From Orobanche coerulescens (taxonomy: Eukaryota; Streptophyta; Magnoliopsida; Lamiales; Orobanchaceae), in NCBI GenBank assembly GCA_033398695.1, contig CM065804.1:119903501-119967500 (forward strand): a stretch of DNA of 64,000 nt. The letters are read 5' to 3'. The notes under the pieces were generated by a model. It worked only from the letters and a program-made list of their open reading frames with translations. It was not told where the DNA came from and did no database searches. Position numbers and translations under genes: made by a program. This document shows, in pieces, positions 10,919-21,323 of the stretch (position 1 is the stretch's first letter; the number at the start of each line of letters is the position of its first letter).

Positions 10919-13900
10919 ATGGCTAGTCAATCTTCATCCCCCGTTCTGAAGAAAACCTCCAACATCATTGATGGCCGGATCTTCTCTAAACCAGTCATCA
11001 TCGAGCGTATAATCTCGGAAACCAACGACACTGAACCGATGGAGTATATTATTACTCGTCTTGAACAACAAGGACTCTATCGCTTTGGAAGCAAAATCGC
11101 CGACAAATACGACGCTCATCTAGTTGAGGAATTCTACCTTAACGCTGCCGTTCGTTTTCTCTCACTAGCCCAGGGAGGACATGTTGCTGACATCACCGCA
11201 ACAGTCCAAGGAGTGCAAGTCTGCATCAATAGCAACTTACTTCAGAAAATCTACAGGCTGCCTGCCGACGGCCTGACCATGGACCAGCTTGAGACGTTCG
11301 GGTCTCAAGAGCTGATTACCAAGTTTTATGGACTTTTTACCGGATCCAAAGTGGTTGATATGGTGACAACCACGTGCCACAAGAAAAACTTTCTTCTTCA
11401 TTTCGTTTATCTCCACGATTTCTGTTCCAGGATCATTGAAAATCGAACCGGCGCGTTCGAGATGTGCACGAATCTAAGGTTCAGAATGATGGTCGCTATC
11501 TTGACCTGTGAGAAGGTCAATTGGTGCCAAATCATTTTGAAACGACTTCAGGAAGAGGTGTGCAAACCGGCCACCCAAAAGAAATCATTTGGTTTAATGC
11601 TAAACTACATTCTGACAAGGTGCGGAGTCAAGCAATCCGCCGATGCCAAGAAAAATAGCTCACGGATATATTGAGGAGGCGTCAAACCCTCTGCCTATAA
11701 CCAGAGCACAATGCATGCCAATCACCCGAGAACAAGGCACATGCCTATTTGTGACAACCCCAGAGACGAAACCGTGAAGGTCCCTGAATTGGAATCTTCA
11801 AAGAAGAAGCGCAAGCATTCTCACAGCAAGAAGCGCTCTGCTGATGAGAAGTCGAAGAAGAGACTCCGGAGGCTCTCAAAAATCAAAGCCAAACACTCCG
11901 AGGATGTCTCGCCCGTGGCGCAACCCACTGATATAGCACCCCAGGGCCCAACCCCTGCGGAAGAGGTGTCTCCTACTGCATCGACAGTAGATCCCGAGCC
12001 CTTGGCGGCTACGACGGATGTAGAGACATCTGCCAACATTCAAGACGTTAGCACGTCGGCTGCCCATTCGGAGCAAAAAGCTACTTCTCCTCTACGGGAT
12101 TCCACACCCGTGCAGGATCCAATTTCCTTCGGGGCACCATCCCCTGCAAGGAGTCCATCTTCCGTACAGGATCCCATACTGCCGGAATCCTCAAACAGCA
12201 GCGTCTCTAGACGTGATTCAAGTCCCTCCCAAACTCAATTATAAATCAAACACTTCTTTCAAGACAAATTGAGCAGCGTACGAAAGATTTCGCAATGGAA
12301 AAGCTTTAGGCTAGCTCCGCATTTACACTGCATAACCGGAGCGACTGGAGCCACGAAGAACGATTTGTCTCCGAAGTAACAGACTCAACTGAAATTGAGG
12401 CCCTGCTTCGATGGGACAACGCTTCTTGCAAAGATCTCATTGAAAGCCACCTGCTGCACAAATCCGACGCCATAAGAAAAGGAAAGAAGAAGTCAGAGGA
12501 CTCTCCCATAAATCCAAAAACTGACGACGACCACGACTCAGACGACGACGACGATGCTCTTCAAGCAGGTCTGAGAATGAGCCGTGAAGAGGCTGAAGCC
12601 CAAGCCGCCTCTCCACCCAGACAAGACGAAGGACCCTCAACCCAAGCTAATCCACCTTCGCCACAGCCGGAGAACATTCCAGACCAGGAGGAATCAGTCC
12701 CTCCAGTCGAGGAAAATCAAGAAATTTTGGAACAGGCACCCGAGCCTGTTGCGACCGAAGAAGCCATTCCTGCAAGGCAACAGGAGGATTCAGTCCCTCC
12801 TGCATCCATATCTGCCGCAGAACCTTCGCCACAGGACGCTTCTGAACCAACTGTCGCCGAACCACAAGAAGCTACTCCCGCCCCTGCAACCTTGGAATCC
12901 GAGGACGGTAACGAACCTGAGGATGTCCAACTTACTTCACGTCCATCCGTGAACGTAAGGAGGTTGAACTGTGCTGAAGACTTCGCCCAGCCTGACTCTC
13001 CTATCTCTGCTGCACGCAAAGAGCGCCTGCGAGCTCTTGGCCTTCAGACTGTATTTATCCAAGATGCATTTAACGCTCTATCTTCTGTTGAAAAGGCACT
13101 GAACTGGATGCACACCTCTGCAGTTGAAGAAATGACAACTCTTCAACACGAAGTATCTCGAGTTGTAGACGCATTCATCATCTTGCCAGAAGTGTTCAAG
13201 CAAGCCTTGAAGATCATGGAGGATAAACAAGCGCAACTGCTGAAGGAGGAAGCTTCAAAGACAAGAATTGCTGAAGCCAAGACAGCCTGTGCAATGATAG
13301 AGAACAGCTCTCAGCTGCGTGCGCATGACAAATCCATTCAAGAGATGTCGCAGACTCTTTCCTCCCTCGTTGAAAGAATAAACAGCATCGAGACCAAACA
13401 GGACGCCGCTCTTGAAATCCTGCAAAGTCTTGATGAGGCCAAAAAGGGGGAAGAGGCTCGAGAAGCTGCAAGGAGAATAAGACTGCAACATGAAAGGGAA
13501 TTTGAGGCTGCTCAGGACAGTATCGCTGCCGAATTAAACAAGCTAGCACCTCAACCCCAAAGCTTTAGAATTTCAGGCTCCAGTCCAGAATTCCATGACC
13601 CAAATGTCCCTTGGCAAAATCTTGTTCAAAGACCTTCGGAAATACGTCTGCCAACCAACCGCAACCCAACTGCCGAAGAAGTGAAGCACTGGAGGAAGAA
13701 TGAACTGATGAGATATTTTGTCAGACTCATCAGGGAATCCGCCATCTTCAAAAATTATAAGACGTTAGCGGAGGCAGCAGACAAGTTTTCAAAGATGCTC
13801 GAAGAAGGTAAACTCCCTCTCCAAGTTGAAATGAAATCAAAACATAGAAGAGAAGATCGGGTCACCCATCCAGAGGATTGGATACTTGCCTTTGATCGTT

Positions 13901-14016
13901 CATATGAAGGAAGAGCAATTTACCAGGAACGAGGCAATGATTCACTTCAAAACTGGTGGCGCGGCACCGAGTATGAGCCAGGAAGAAGACCATGGAGGCA
14001 TGCGGATCAAAGATAA
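10919..14016 (+). pseudogene. Additional 3' gene of the Sirevirus-like element (env-like position), broken
   Basis: About 3.1 kb of coding-like sequence lies between RNase H and the 3' LTR, where Sireviruses carry an extra, often called env-like, gene. Part 1 (10919-11674, 251 codons) is a globular helical domain with FYLNAAVRF and GLFTGSK stretches, similar in feel to plant transposon-associated proteins. I see no signal peptide or membrane segment. Part 2 (11711-12244) is Ser/Pro/Thr-rich with a strongly basic, NLS-like KKKRKHSHSKKRS stretch. Part 3 is open from about 12310 to 14016. It has an acidic Asp run (about 12530-12555), Pro/Glu-rich repeats, a coiled coil (about 13080-13500) and a C-terminal domain ending PWRHADQR. 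A TGA at 11672, a frame change before 12244 and a TAG at 12307 break it. The function is unknown; a structural or nuclear role fits better than an envelope. Confidence 0.75.
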
Positions 14017-14510
14017 AAAGCTGAAATTTATGTATATTATTTTTGTTTTTGTAATTTCTATTCAACACAGCAAACCTTGTACTCAATCATTTTGAATATC
14101 AATAAAACAGTTTGTTTGTCTTGAAAGATTACAACTCGTAATCTACTGTGTTTATGTATGATTACTTAATATTGTTTGATAGGAATCTCAAGTTAGATAA
14201 ACTTGATTGAAAAATAAGCTGTACGAACTAGTCTACGAACAGTTCATAGTTTCAGTTGTAAACTTAGAATACATTGTAAGATTGTGCCTGCGCGCCAATC
14301 ATAGGCTTAAGTTGTAATAAATCTCAAACTGTATCGAACATGCCTGCGAGCAGTTCATTATTGTAGACTAAGTCACTAAGTCAGACCTATTGACAAGAGA
14401 CCAAGAAATCTGCCAGAAGTCATCGAAGAAGAATGCTTCATGAAGAAGGTTTTGGCAACATCAAGAAAACTCGAAAAGTTGAAGTAAGTTAAGTCTTGGC
14501 AAATTGTCAA
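14017..14510 (+). other. Non-coding 3' region of the copia element
   Basis: T-rich sequence after the extra gene (for example TATTATTTTTGTTTTTG near 14034) leads to the polypurine tract. No gene is seen. CTGTATC and GTACGAAC words echo the LTR. Confidence 0.6.
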
Positions 14511-14522
14511 AAAGGGGGAAAT
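14511..14522 (+). other. Polypurine tract of the copia element
   Basis: AAAGGGGGAAAT abuts the 3' LTR start TGTTAGG at 14523. It is the plus-strand DNA primer. Confidence 0.9.
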
Positions 14523-15655
14523 TGTTAGGAAAAACAAACACCCTGTATCGATTCAGCCCGGATACCCGATCCCTGTATCGATTGTTATTTGTTATTGAGA
14601 AGGTTTTGACATATATGCCAAATACAGTAAAGGAAACTGTATCGAGGCTTAAGGATTTATCATGTATCGAAGACCAGCCTCGAATCAGCATAAGTGAAGC
14701 TCGTCAGTACAGCAAGAAGACTTGTAAAAGACCAAGTATGGAAACTGTCTCGATGCCCTAATACAGTCATCTTCCATACAGTTCGCAAAAGGACAAGAAA
14801 GAACACAAGTCAAGTTCCGTTGAACAAAGAAGTATTTAAATACTCAAGGATAAAGTATTTAAATACCGTCGATCTTCGTAATCCCGCGAAATCCGGATCA
14901 TGTCATATTCCGTTGAAGGAAATCTTATTCAAACGGACATCTCAACGGATACTTTCTTGAGGCTATATATATCCTTGAAGACATTGAAGATCAGTTACCC
15001 CAAGTAACATAACTCTCAAAGCTATCAAGTTATCATACGAGCAAACATATCTCCAAAGCATATCGCAAGTTAAAACGAAAGAGATATACGGTGCTCAAAC
15101 ATCAAGAACGGCTATCATCGGATCTTGATATTCAAAGCTATTGTTCTTACAGGTTACCTAACCTTTTACCTTTGTGTAAAAACCGAGCTCTGTGTGAACT
15201 CAACAAGTTATTCGACTGTGTGGGACGAATAAGGACGAAGCTTTGGAACTGTGTGTGAAGAAGCTAGTCAAGAAGGAAGCTTTAACCAATCTGTGTGAAC
15301 GGTTGAAAGTGATATTCTTTGTATCAATCTGTGTGAACGATACAAGGATAGGTTTGTTTATAATTACGTAGTTGTGTACGCAGTAATTATATAATAAACT
15401 TTTTACTCCTGTGTGGAGGACCAGTGGACGTAGAGGGGTTTACCTCGAACCACTTAAATTACTGTGTCATTTACCTTCTGTTTTTACTGTTTGAAATTAC
15501 TGTGATATATTAAGTATACACCAAATACTCTGTTGCTGTATCCACGACAACTAACTGTATCCAAGACTTCCGCTACGCACTCAGATTTAGATTCCATACA
15601 GTTTGTTGTTTGAACGATTTCCCAAACTGTATCCAGTATACTTAAGTGGCCAACA
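14523..15655 (+). mobile_element. 3' LTR of the copia element
   Basis: 1133 bp, TGTTAGG...GGCCAACA, nearly the same as 4642-5786 apart from small indels (near 14870 and 14960) and scattered substitutions. The high similarity contrasts with the heavily damaged interior. The GTATTTAAATAC pair is at 14832 and 14855. Confidence 0.93.
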
Positions 15656-16009
15656 ACATTTGCAACGGAATATAACGAACATTAAAATACTCGGTTCCCA
15701 AAAATATATGCCATAACCAGTATCACCCGGGAAGCTCATCCCTTCACGACCGCTACTAGCTCGATCTTCGAGTACCTAAAAATAAAGCCCACGACGGGGT
15801 CAGCCACAATACTCAACAATAATAACGATCACATCATCATAAATAATTACATACCAATGTAATAAGATAGTAAGAATAATACCAACATAATCTTACCGTC
15901 ATAACCCCACCAACCCATAGCAATCCATATCAAATCAATCCTTACCATAATCCACATTCCCATTCTCAAATGACGAAATGAACTCAACTACAACCATTTG
16001 TACTGTATT
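15656..16009 (-). mobile_element. LTR Z (second part), resumed after the copia insertion
   Basis: The first five bases are the right target duplication ACATT. From 15832 to 16009 the sequence matches LTR Z' 250-438, which places it as the continuation of 4234-4641. At 16010 it is broken off by LTR F. Confidence 0.75.
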
Positions 16010-16587
16010 TGTAACACCCCCAGAGCCATCCAGGAATATTACAGCATTGTAGGCCCCAAGACGTAACCCACATGGCTAAAAGATATTTTTGCAAACATTT
16101 ACAAATGCTCAAGAGGTTAACGACGGTACTATATTTTAAAAACCAATCTAATCTTATCGTCAAAACTTTACCAGCTCGTGATTATCCTTATCCAGATAAT
16201 CCTTACCATAGTCCACATCTCGTAATCTCCATTAAACAATGAAGTCATAAACGACATCTATATCGTACCTCACACAATAACCAAGGTTCTCAAAACATCA
16301 TCAAAACCCACTGATACTAAATATACAAACTCTGGCCAATTCAATCCATCAGATAACATCATCAAATCCTAACACGATAATCGATTGTCCATCAAAGACA
16401 AATACCAAGGGAAAAATGGATCATACCTCAAGATACGCAATGCCACGATGAATCACATCAATCTAATCCGAGATCAGATCGACACAACAAACGAACATGG
16501 TCATAACACAAGACCTACAAATGCATATTCATATGACAACGTCAATATGTTCACAACAATAACAACAATGTATACTCAATGGAAATC

Positions 16588-16791
16588 CGATGATCCAGCG
16601 CACACATCATAGATCCCAAGATGATCCTATCAGATCAACACGAGGCGGATAACAAACAATACAAATATACACAACAACACATGATAAAACCAACGATGCG
16701 AATCCACATGATTCCATCAACACGACAAATGGTAATCCAATGATCCAGCGCCCTCAGCATAGATCCCAAGATGATCCCGTCGGACCAACAC
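16588..16791. repeat. GATCCAGCGC...GATCAACACGAGG tandem units in LTR F (left part)
   Basis: Units of roughly 65 bp begin ATGATCCAGCG and contain CATAGATCCCAAGATGATCC and the word GATCAACACGAGG or GGACCAACAC. Two lie left of E. Two more lie right of it (31667-31790). E inserted inside one unit, so the original unit can be read across the insertion. Confidence 0.7.
16787..16791. repeat. Target-site duplication AACAC (left of E)
   Basis: AACAC ends the left flank and is repeated at 31647-31651. Joining the flanks restores the local tandem unit (ACCAACAC then GAGGTGG), which independently confirms both outer ends of E. Confidence 0.9.
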
Positions 16792-17177
16792 TGTAACACC
16801 CCCAAAACTATATGGGAATATTACACGCCGTAGACCCTTTCCACAAGGATTTACCAGGCTAAACATCCATAAACAACAAAACGCTTACCCAGCCAGGGTC
16901 AAACAATAAAATGATACAGACCGATATGGTCACTTACACGTGAATAGACAGACCGATGAGGTCACACAACCCAATCGACAAAACTGACTTAAATAACATT
17001 ACCCACACAGGAGTCGAAATACAATACAGCGGAAGACTGAAATCAACTCTGACAACACAACAAAAATCAAAACAACTCTCGACTCATGATTAGTATCGCA
17101 ACTCGTCATCCTCTTGTGCCAATCCTGTGACTGCTCCCCTGAATCTGCATGTACCTGGACGCAAAACAGACATCCAC

Positions 17178-17195
17178 CCCCCGATTACTCGGGGG
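17178..17195 (-). other. Stem-loop CCCCCGA-GTAA-TCGGGGG in E LTR 1
   Basis: Seven-base-pair perfect stem. As RNA the loop would be GUAA, a GNRA tetraloop. LTR 3 has the same at 28777-28795 with one stem mismatch; LTR 2 is shortened (about 22973-22988). The equivalents are at 45794 in C, 57100 in A and, much shorter, 36062 in D. Confidence 0.6.
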
Positions 17196-17572
17196 TTAAT
17201 AAAACTCCACTGTTTTACTAGTGCAAGTATCAAATCATACGAAATGTAACAAGCAAATAATAATCGTGAATCCAATATAATAATTAAGTATCAAAATATT
17301 CTCGGGTGGTTTTCACAAGGGAAGATAAGCTATGAAGCATTCGAAAATAAGATTATCATCTCGGGAATTTTTAGATTTTCAAAACCTTTAAGACCTCAAG
17401 TCCTGATTCACAAAACCTTTCGAAAAACTTTAGGGCCTTAACCCAAATCTTGTTTCATAACTCAGCAGTTTACAATACGGGAAACATTTATTCAAGCTTA
17501 GGACTCGGTCCAACATTCATTTTCATAAAACTTTTCCTTTCAAAACTTTGATTTGAAAATAATCATGCTCAT

Positions 17573-18047
17573 GACACCGTGACCCACTGTCACGTGTCTC
17601 CGTAGGTTCAACAACCCGCACGGACTACACCACGCACAATCAAACAAACATAATCAATTCCGACACCGTGATCCACTGTCACGTGTCTCCGTAGGTTCAA
17701 CAACCCGCACGGATTATTAACCAGACATAACCAATTCCGACACCGTGATCCACTGTCACGTGTCTCCGTAGGCTTAACAACCCGCACGGACTATATCAAT
17801 CACAACAAACACACACACCGTCCTGACACCATAGTCCACTGCCACGTGTCACCGTAAGCCCCATCGAGCTCACCCGGTTGGACGTACCGTGTCCGAAACT
17901 CATGGTCCACTGCCATGCGTTATCGTAGGCCTCGTCAGACCAGCACGATTGGACCTCAGTACCTCACTAAGTTCTGACCCCGTAGTCCACTGCCACGAAT
18001 CCTCGTAGGTCCCGTCGAACCAACACGAGTGAACTTAGCGGTCACAC
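17573..18047 (-). repeat. Minisatellite of 70-90 bp units, six copies, in E LTR 1
   Basis: Units begin GACACCGTGATCCACTG and contain CACGTGTCTCCGTAGG and CCCGCACGGAC. The first three units are close and the last three diverged. The same array is in LTR 2 (23365-23846) and LTR 3 (29172-29647). Confidence 0.85.
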
Positions 18048-19000
18048 GCATATTCATATTCACATTCACATTACATACAACAATGAGCACAATTAATCAA
18101 TCACATTGATCACCACAAAATCGTACATCACACGCACATAACACAATCTCAACACTCGCAACAACTATCGTCAATCAACGACACATAACCAACATAACAC
18201 ACGTTCGGTACACAATACATTGCACAACCAAGTGTACAACCATACCATATGTACGTCGCAATCCTGCACAAATGGCACAACGCCTAACACGTATACTAAT
18301 ATAACACTATTATTGCAAAGCCTTCAAATTACGGAAAACATAACCAACTCAAACGGAACATAATTACGAAGGCAAGCAAAATCATCATACATCTCATACA
18401 TAATTACTAGTCGCAAGATACAAGTCGTATAATAAGATACTTGCCTTACTAACCGCTACCGAACGCTCCGAAGAACACGGTTCGAACGGGAAGCTCGGAC
18501 CCCAAATAAGGCAACGAACGGAAAGGTTCCGACTCGAGTTCTTCACAAGAATTCAACCCTAACAACATATAATCAATAAATCATCGATCATACGAGGAAT
18601 AATAATCGTAGAATGCCCGAAAACCCCTCTATGACATTTTACCGGACACCTTCAAGGCGTCGATCAAGAACTCGACCAAAACAACGAATCGATACGATCC
18701 AACCATGGAATAACAAGGGAAATGATATAATACATCTAAATAATCATCAATCCATCATAATACCAAGTTAAATCAGATTAAACGGACGAAAACCACCAAA
18801 ACACCCAAATTCCCCAAAACTAGATTTCTAGAGAATCTGACCTGATTCGGTAGATCGGAGGATGTTATAGGGTGGATGATTGATGATATGAACTCCAAAA
18901 CTTCATGGATTTAACACGTGACATCATCCCTCCATGATCATCAAAGCTCCACCGGAAGAGGATGAGCGAGTGAGAAAAATGGTCAAGAAAACGCTTGGCC

Positions 19001-19008
19001 TTAAATAG
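19001..19008 (-). promoter_or_regulatory. TATA-like box of E LTR 1
   Basis: Minus strand reads CTATTTAAGGCC, about 18 bp downstream of the nearest palindrome. LTR 2 (24805-24812) and LTR 3 (30607-30614) have the same box. Confidence 0.6.
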
Positions 19009-19025
19009 TCGATCGCACGCGCACG

Positions 19026-19237
19026 GTGCCGCGGCCCATCCGAAGTGTGCCGCGGCACAGTGCCGAATCTGCCCCCAGTGATCGGCAGCGTGCCGCGGCC
19101 CGGACGACTATGCCGCGGCAGTGACTCGGCAGTGTGCCGTGGCCCCGTCAGCATGTGCCGCGGCACAAGGTACAGACGGGTCGGCCAAAGATTGAAAAAT
19201 GAGTGCGTGACGCGGCTCGACCAAGTGTGCCGCGGCC
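19026..19237 (-). promoter_or_regulatory. Phased GTGCCGCGGCAC palindromes in E LTR 1
   Basis: Eight boxes built on CCGCGG, the full form being the palindrome GTGCCGCGGCAC. They are centred near 19031, 19052, 19095, 19115, 19139, 19160, 19212 and 19232. Gaps are 21, 43, 20, 24, 21, 52 and 20 bp, while the spacer sequence varies. Confidence 0.75.
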
Positions 19238-20043
19238 CTTCCGGCAGGCTGCTCGGCCAAAACTGGAACATGTGAGTGACTTAGCTATATCGACCATAAC
19301 TCCTTCGTCCGGACTCCGATTGACTCACAGTTTGAACCATTGGAAAGCTAACTTGATGCTTTATAATATTGCAATGATTCAGAATTTTTGTAGTTTCCAA
19401 AAATTAATCGTGATTTAACAAAGTCGAACTCATACGCGGAAAAGTCGCTAAGGAACACGGAATTCAACAGAACGACACCGAAACGAACTCGGATGACAAA
19501 AAGTGCAGAATTAATCATTCTCAGAATGACGAGACGGTCCCATGCGAGTCGTCAAAACGAACCTCCACCGAAAGAAGAAAATTACCGGAAATCCGAAATT
19601 GCGGATATTACATTATACCCTCCTTAAAAGAAGTTTCGTCCCGAAACTTAAATCAAGTAGGGAGAAGCAATATCCCACCAGGAAAACTCAACAAGATACA
19701 CAAGAATCGAAAAAAAAAATCGCGCCCAACGGCGAAACGTTACAAGCAACGCGAAAGAACGTACAGCGTGAAAACACGCCCCACGACGACCATAACAACG
19801 CCACCGGCAATGATTCAAAACAATAATGATCAATTAACGACGCATCACATACCACATCATATGCACACATTTAATCAAAGAAACGTACGCGACAACAAGT
19901 CGCACCCGACTAAAACGGCTATGTGATAGAAATAAATAGAGTATTACGATAGAAATCATTCCGATTCTCATCAACAAGAAAATGTCCGACGTCAAAACAC
20001 AAACAATTCAAGATAACAAAAAACGAGAATACCGGATATTACA

Positions 20044-20080
20044 TTCTATCCTATTAAAATTAAGTTTCGTCCCGAAACAT
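20044..20080 (-). other. Polypurine tract and GACGAAAC box of E, copy 1
   Basis: On the minus strand AATAGGATAGAA lies directly before the LTR 1 start at 20043, preceded by GTTTCGGGACGAAAC. The second interior has the same at 25847-25883. A second, more purine-rich version lies inside the LTR at 19613-19649. Confidence 0.65.
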
Positions 20081-20182
20081 AAAATAAAACATCATGATAG
20101 AATACAAACAAAACCAAAAAGTTCACGCAACAAATATCAATCTCTACACGAATTACAGCACAAAGTACAATACACAACTACA

Positions 20183-21323
20183 TCACTGGACACCACCGGG
20201 CCCTCCCCGAGTAGGAACGAAAACCCGATTCCCGAACATCTTGGCAACGGTCTCACAATGCACCGCTTGGTGCCCCAGTTGGCCGCACTTAAAATAATTA
20301 ACCGGTGGCGAACGACAATTTTGTCTCGCATGGCCTACACGACTGCAGTTAAAGCAGGTCTTCACACCGATCGTCTTACTCACCTCTGGAGTAAGGTTCT
20401 TAAACTGATCAACCGAACGAGGAGTGCTCCCAGAAGGAAAATACGAAGCAACAGGCTCACGGATCTCACTTTTCTGGCCTCTTGAAAAATTTCTCGAGGT
20501 CTTTTGTCCCTTACTCTCTGAACAAGATTCCGACACAGAAACAGCCATCTCAATGGCTAAAGCTCGGTCTTGATATTCTTTGAGGGTGGTACACATAAGC
20601 GGAGCCATACTCTCACGGATATGGGGTTTCATGCGCATATTGAAGTATCAGACCTTGTCCGATTCACTTCTCACTTGATCCCGAACATAAGCCAACTGTC
20701 GATTATAATCGACTATCGCCTGGGATATTGACACATCTTGGGGCGTAGCCGAGAAAAACTCAACGATTCTGCGTTCACGAACAGGCAACGGGAAATACTC
20801 TGCCTCCATGGCAGTCTTAAACTCAGCCCATGTAGGTGTACGATCTGCAGGCACTACAGCGTGCCACCAGTCTGCAGCTTCTTTGTCGAGCAGGTACTGA
20901 GCAATGGGTACCCTCCTATCATCCGGACAAGCTACAGCATCAAATATTGTCCCATTTGGAAGAGCTAGTTTCCCAACCTAACAAGTCAGACGAACCCACA
21001 AAACGGGGCGGCTGCATCTTCATCACATCTCGTAACCACTTACTAGTTCCGTTATCCCTATTTGGGTTCTCATCCCAACGTACGGCCTGATTCATTTGCA
21101 CTAACTGGTCAACCACCTGACGAAGGATGGTGGCGGCGCCAACATCAACATTAACATTAGTCGAATGTCCCTGATCTGTACTGAGCTGATTGGTACTCGG
21201 CAAGGAGGGAGTCGCCCTCTGCTGCTCCCGATTACGACCACCACCACGACCACGGCCACGGCCTCGACCTCGACCCCTTAGCATACTGAACGGACAAGCA
21301 ATCAAAATAACAAGATAAAACAA
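20183..21323 (-). pseudogene. gag: Gag of element E, copy 1
   Basis: Minus strand. It begins with an Arg-Gly repeat region (21290-21230, RGRGRGRGRG), then a polar linker and a helical segment with PPRFVGSSD, typical of Ty3/gypsy-like plant gag. The frame is lost near 20940-20855, resumes with TWAEFKTAMEAEYFP (20830 down to 20648), meets a TGA near 20645, and continues to 20183. That last part holds a CCHC zinc knuckle (CFNCSRVGHARQNC) and a second knuckle whose first Cys is Phe (FKCGQLGHQAVHC). Gag would form the RNA-packaging particle. The same TGA occurs in copy 2. No protease or RT follows; the interior ends about 140 bp later. Confidence 0.85.

Larger units (their letters stand above)
4642..15655 (+). 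mobile_element. Complete Sirevirus-like Ty1/copia element, 11.0 kb, coding region broken
   Basis: Two direct LTRs (1145 and 1133 bp, TG...CA), a 5-bp target duplication, a primer site at 5789 and a polypurine tract at 14511 define a structurally complete element. The order gag, protease, integrase, RT, RNase H is that of Ty1/copia. Sirevirus traits are the coiled-coil gag region, an additional long gene after RNase H (10919-14016), repeated polypurine tracts after pol, and palindromes in the LTR upstream of TATA. The pol core is deleted and most frames are shifted, so it cannot have moved with its own proteins in this form. Confidence 0.92.
16010..16791 (-). mobile_element. LTR F (3' LTR of a minus-strand element), left part
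   Basis: Starts TGTAACACCCCCAGAGCC, the minus-strand LTR end, with the conserved terminal stem-loop (16010-16043). No primer site lies to its left, as expected for a 3' LTR. Element E is inserted after 16791, and F continues at 31652. It contains diverged GATCCAGCG units (see next entry). No gene. Confidence 0.75.
16792..20043 (-). mobile_element. LTR 1 of element E
   Basis: Runs from TGTAACACCCCC (16792) to GGATATTACA (20043). In minus-strand order it has: start TGTAATATCCGG at 20043; an internal PPT plus second start TGTAATATCCGC at 19612; the palindrome array; TATA at 19008; a donor-like box near 18842; the GGCAAGTATCTT box near 18438; the minisatellite 18047-17573; a stem-loop at 17195-17178; and a terminal stem-loop at 16825-16792. 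Confidence 0.85.

Noticed and set aside
16385..16612. 75-codon frame in LTR F
   Set aside because: No similarity, no neighbours; chance frame in A/C-rich DNA.
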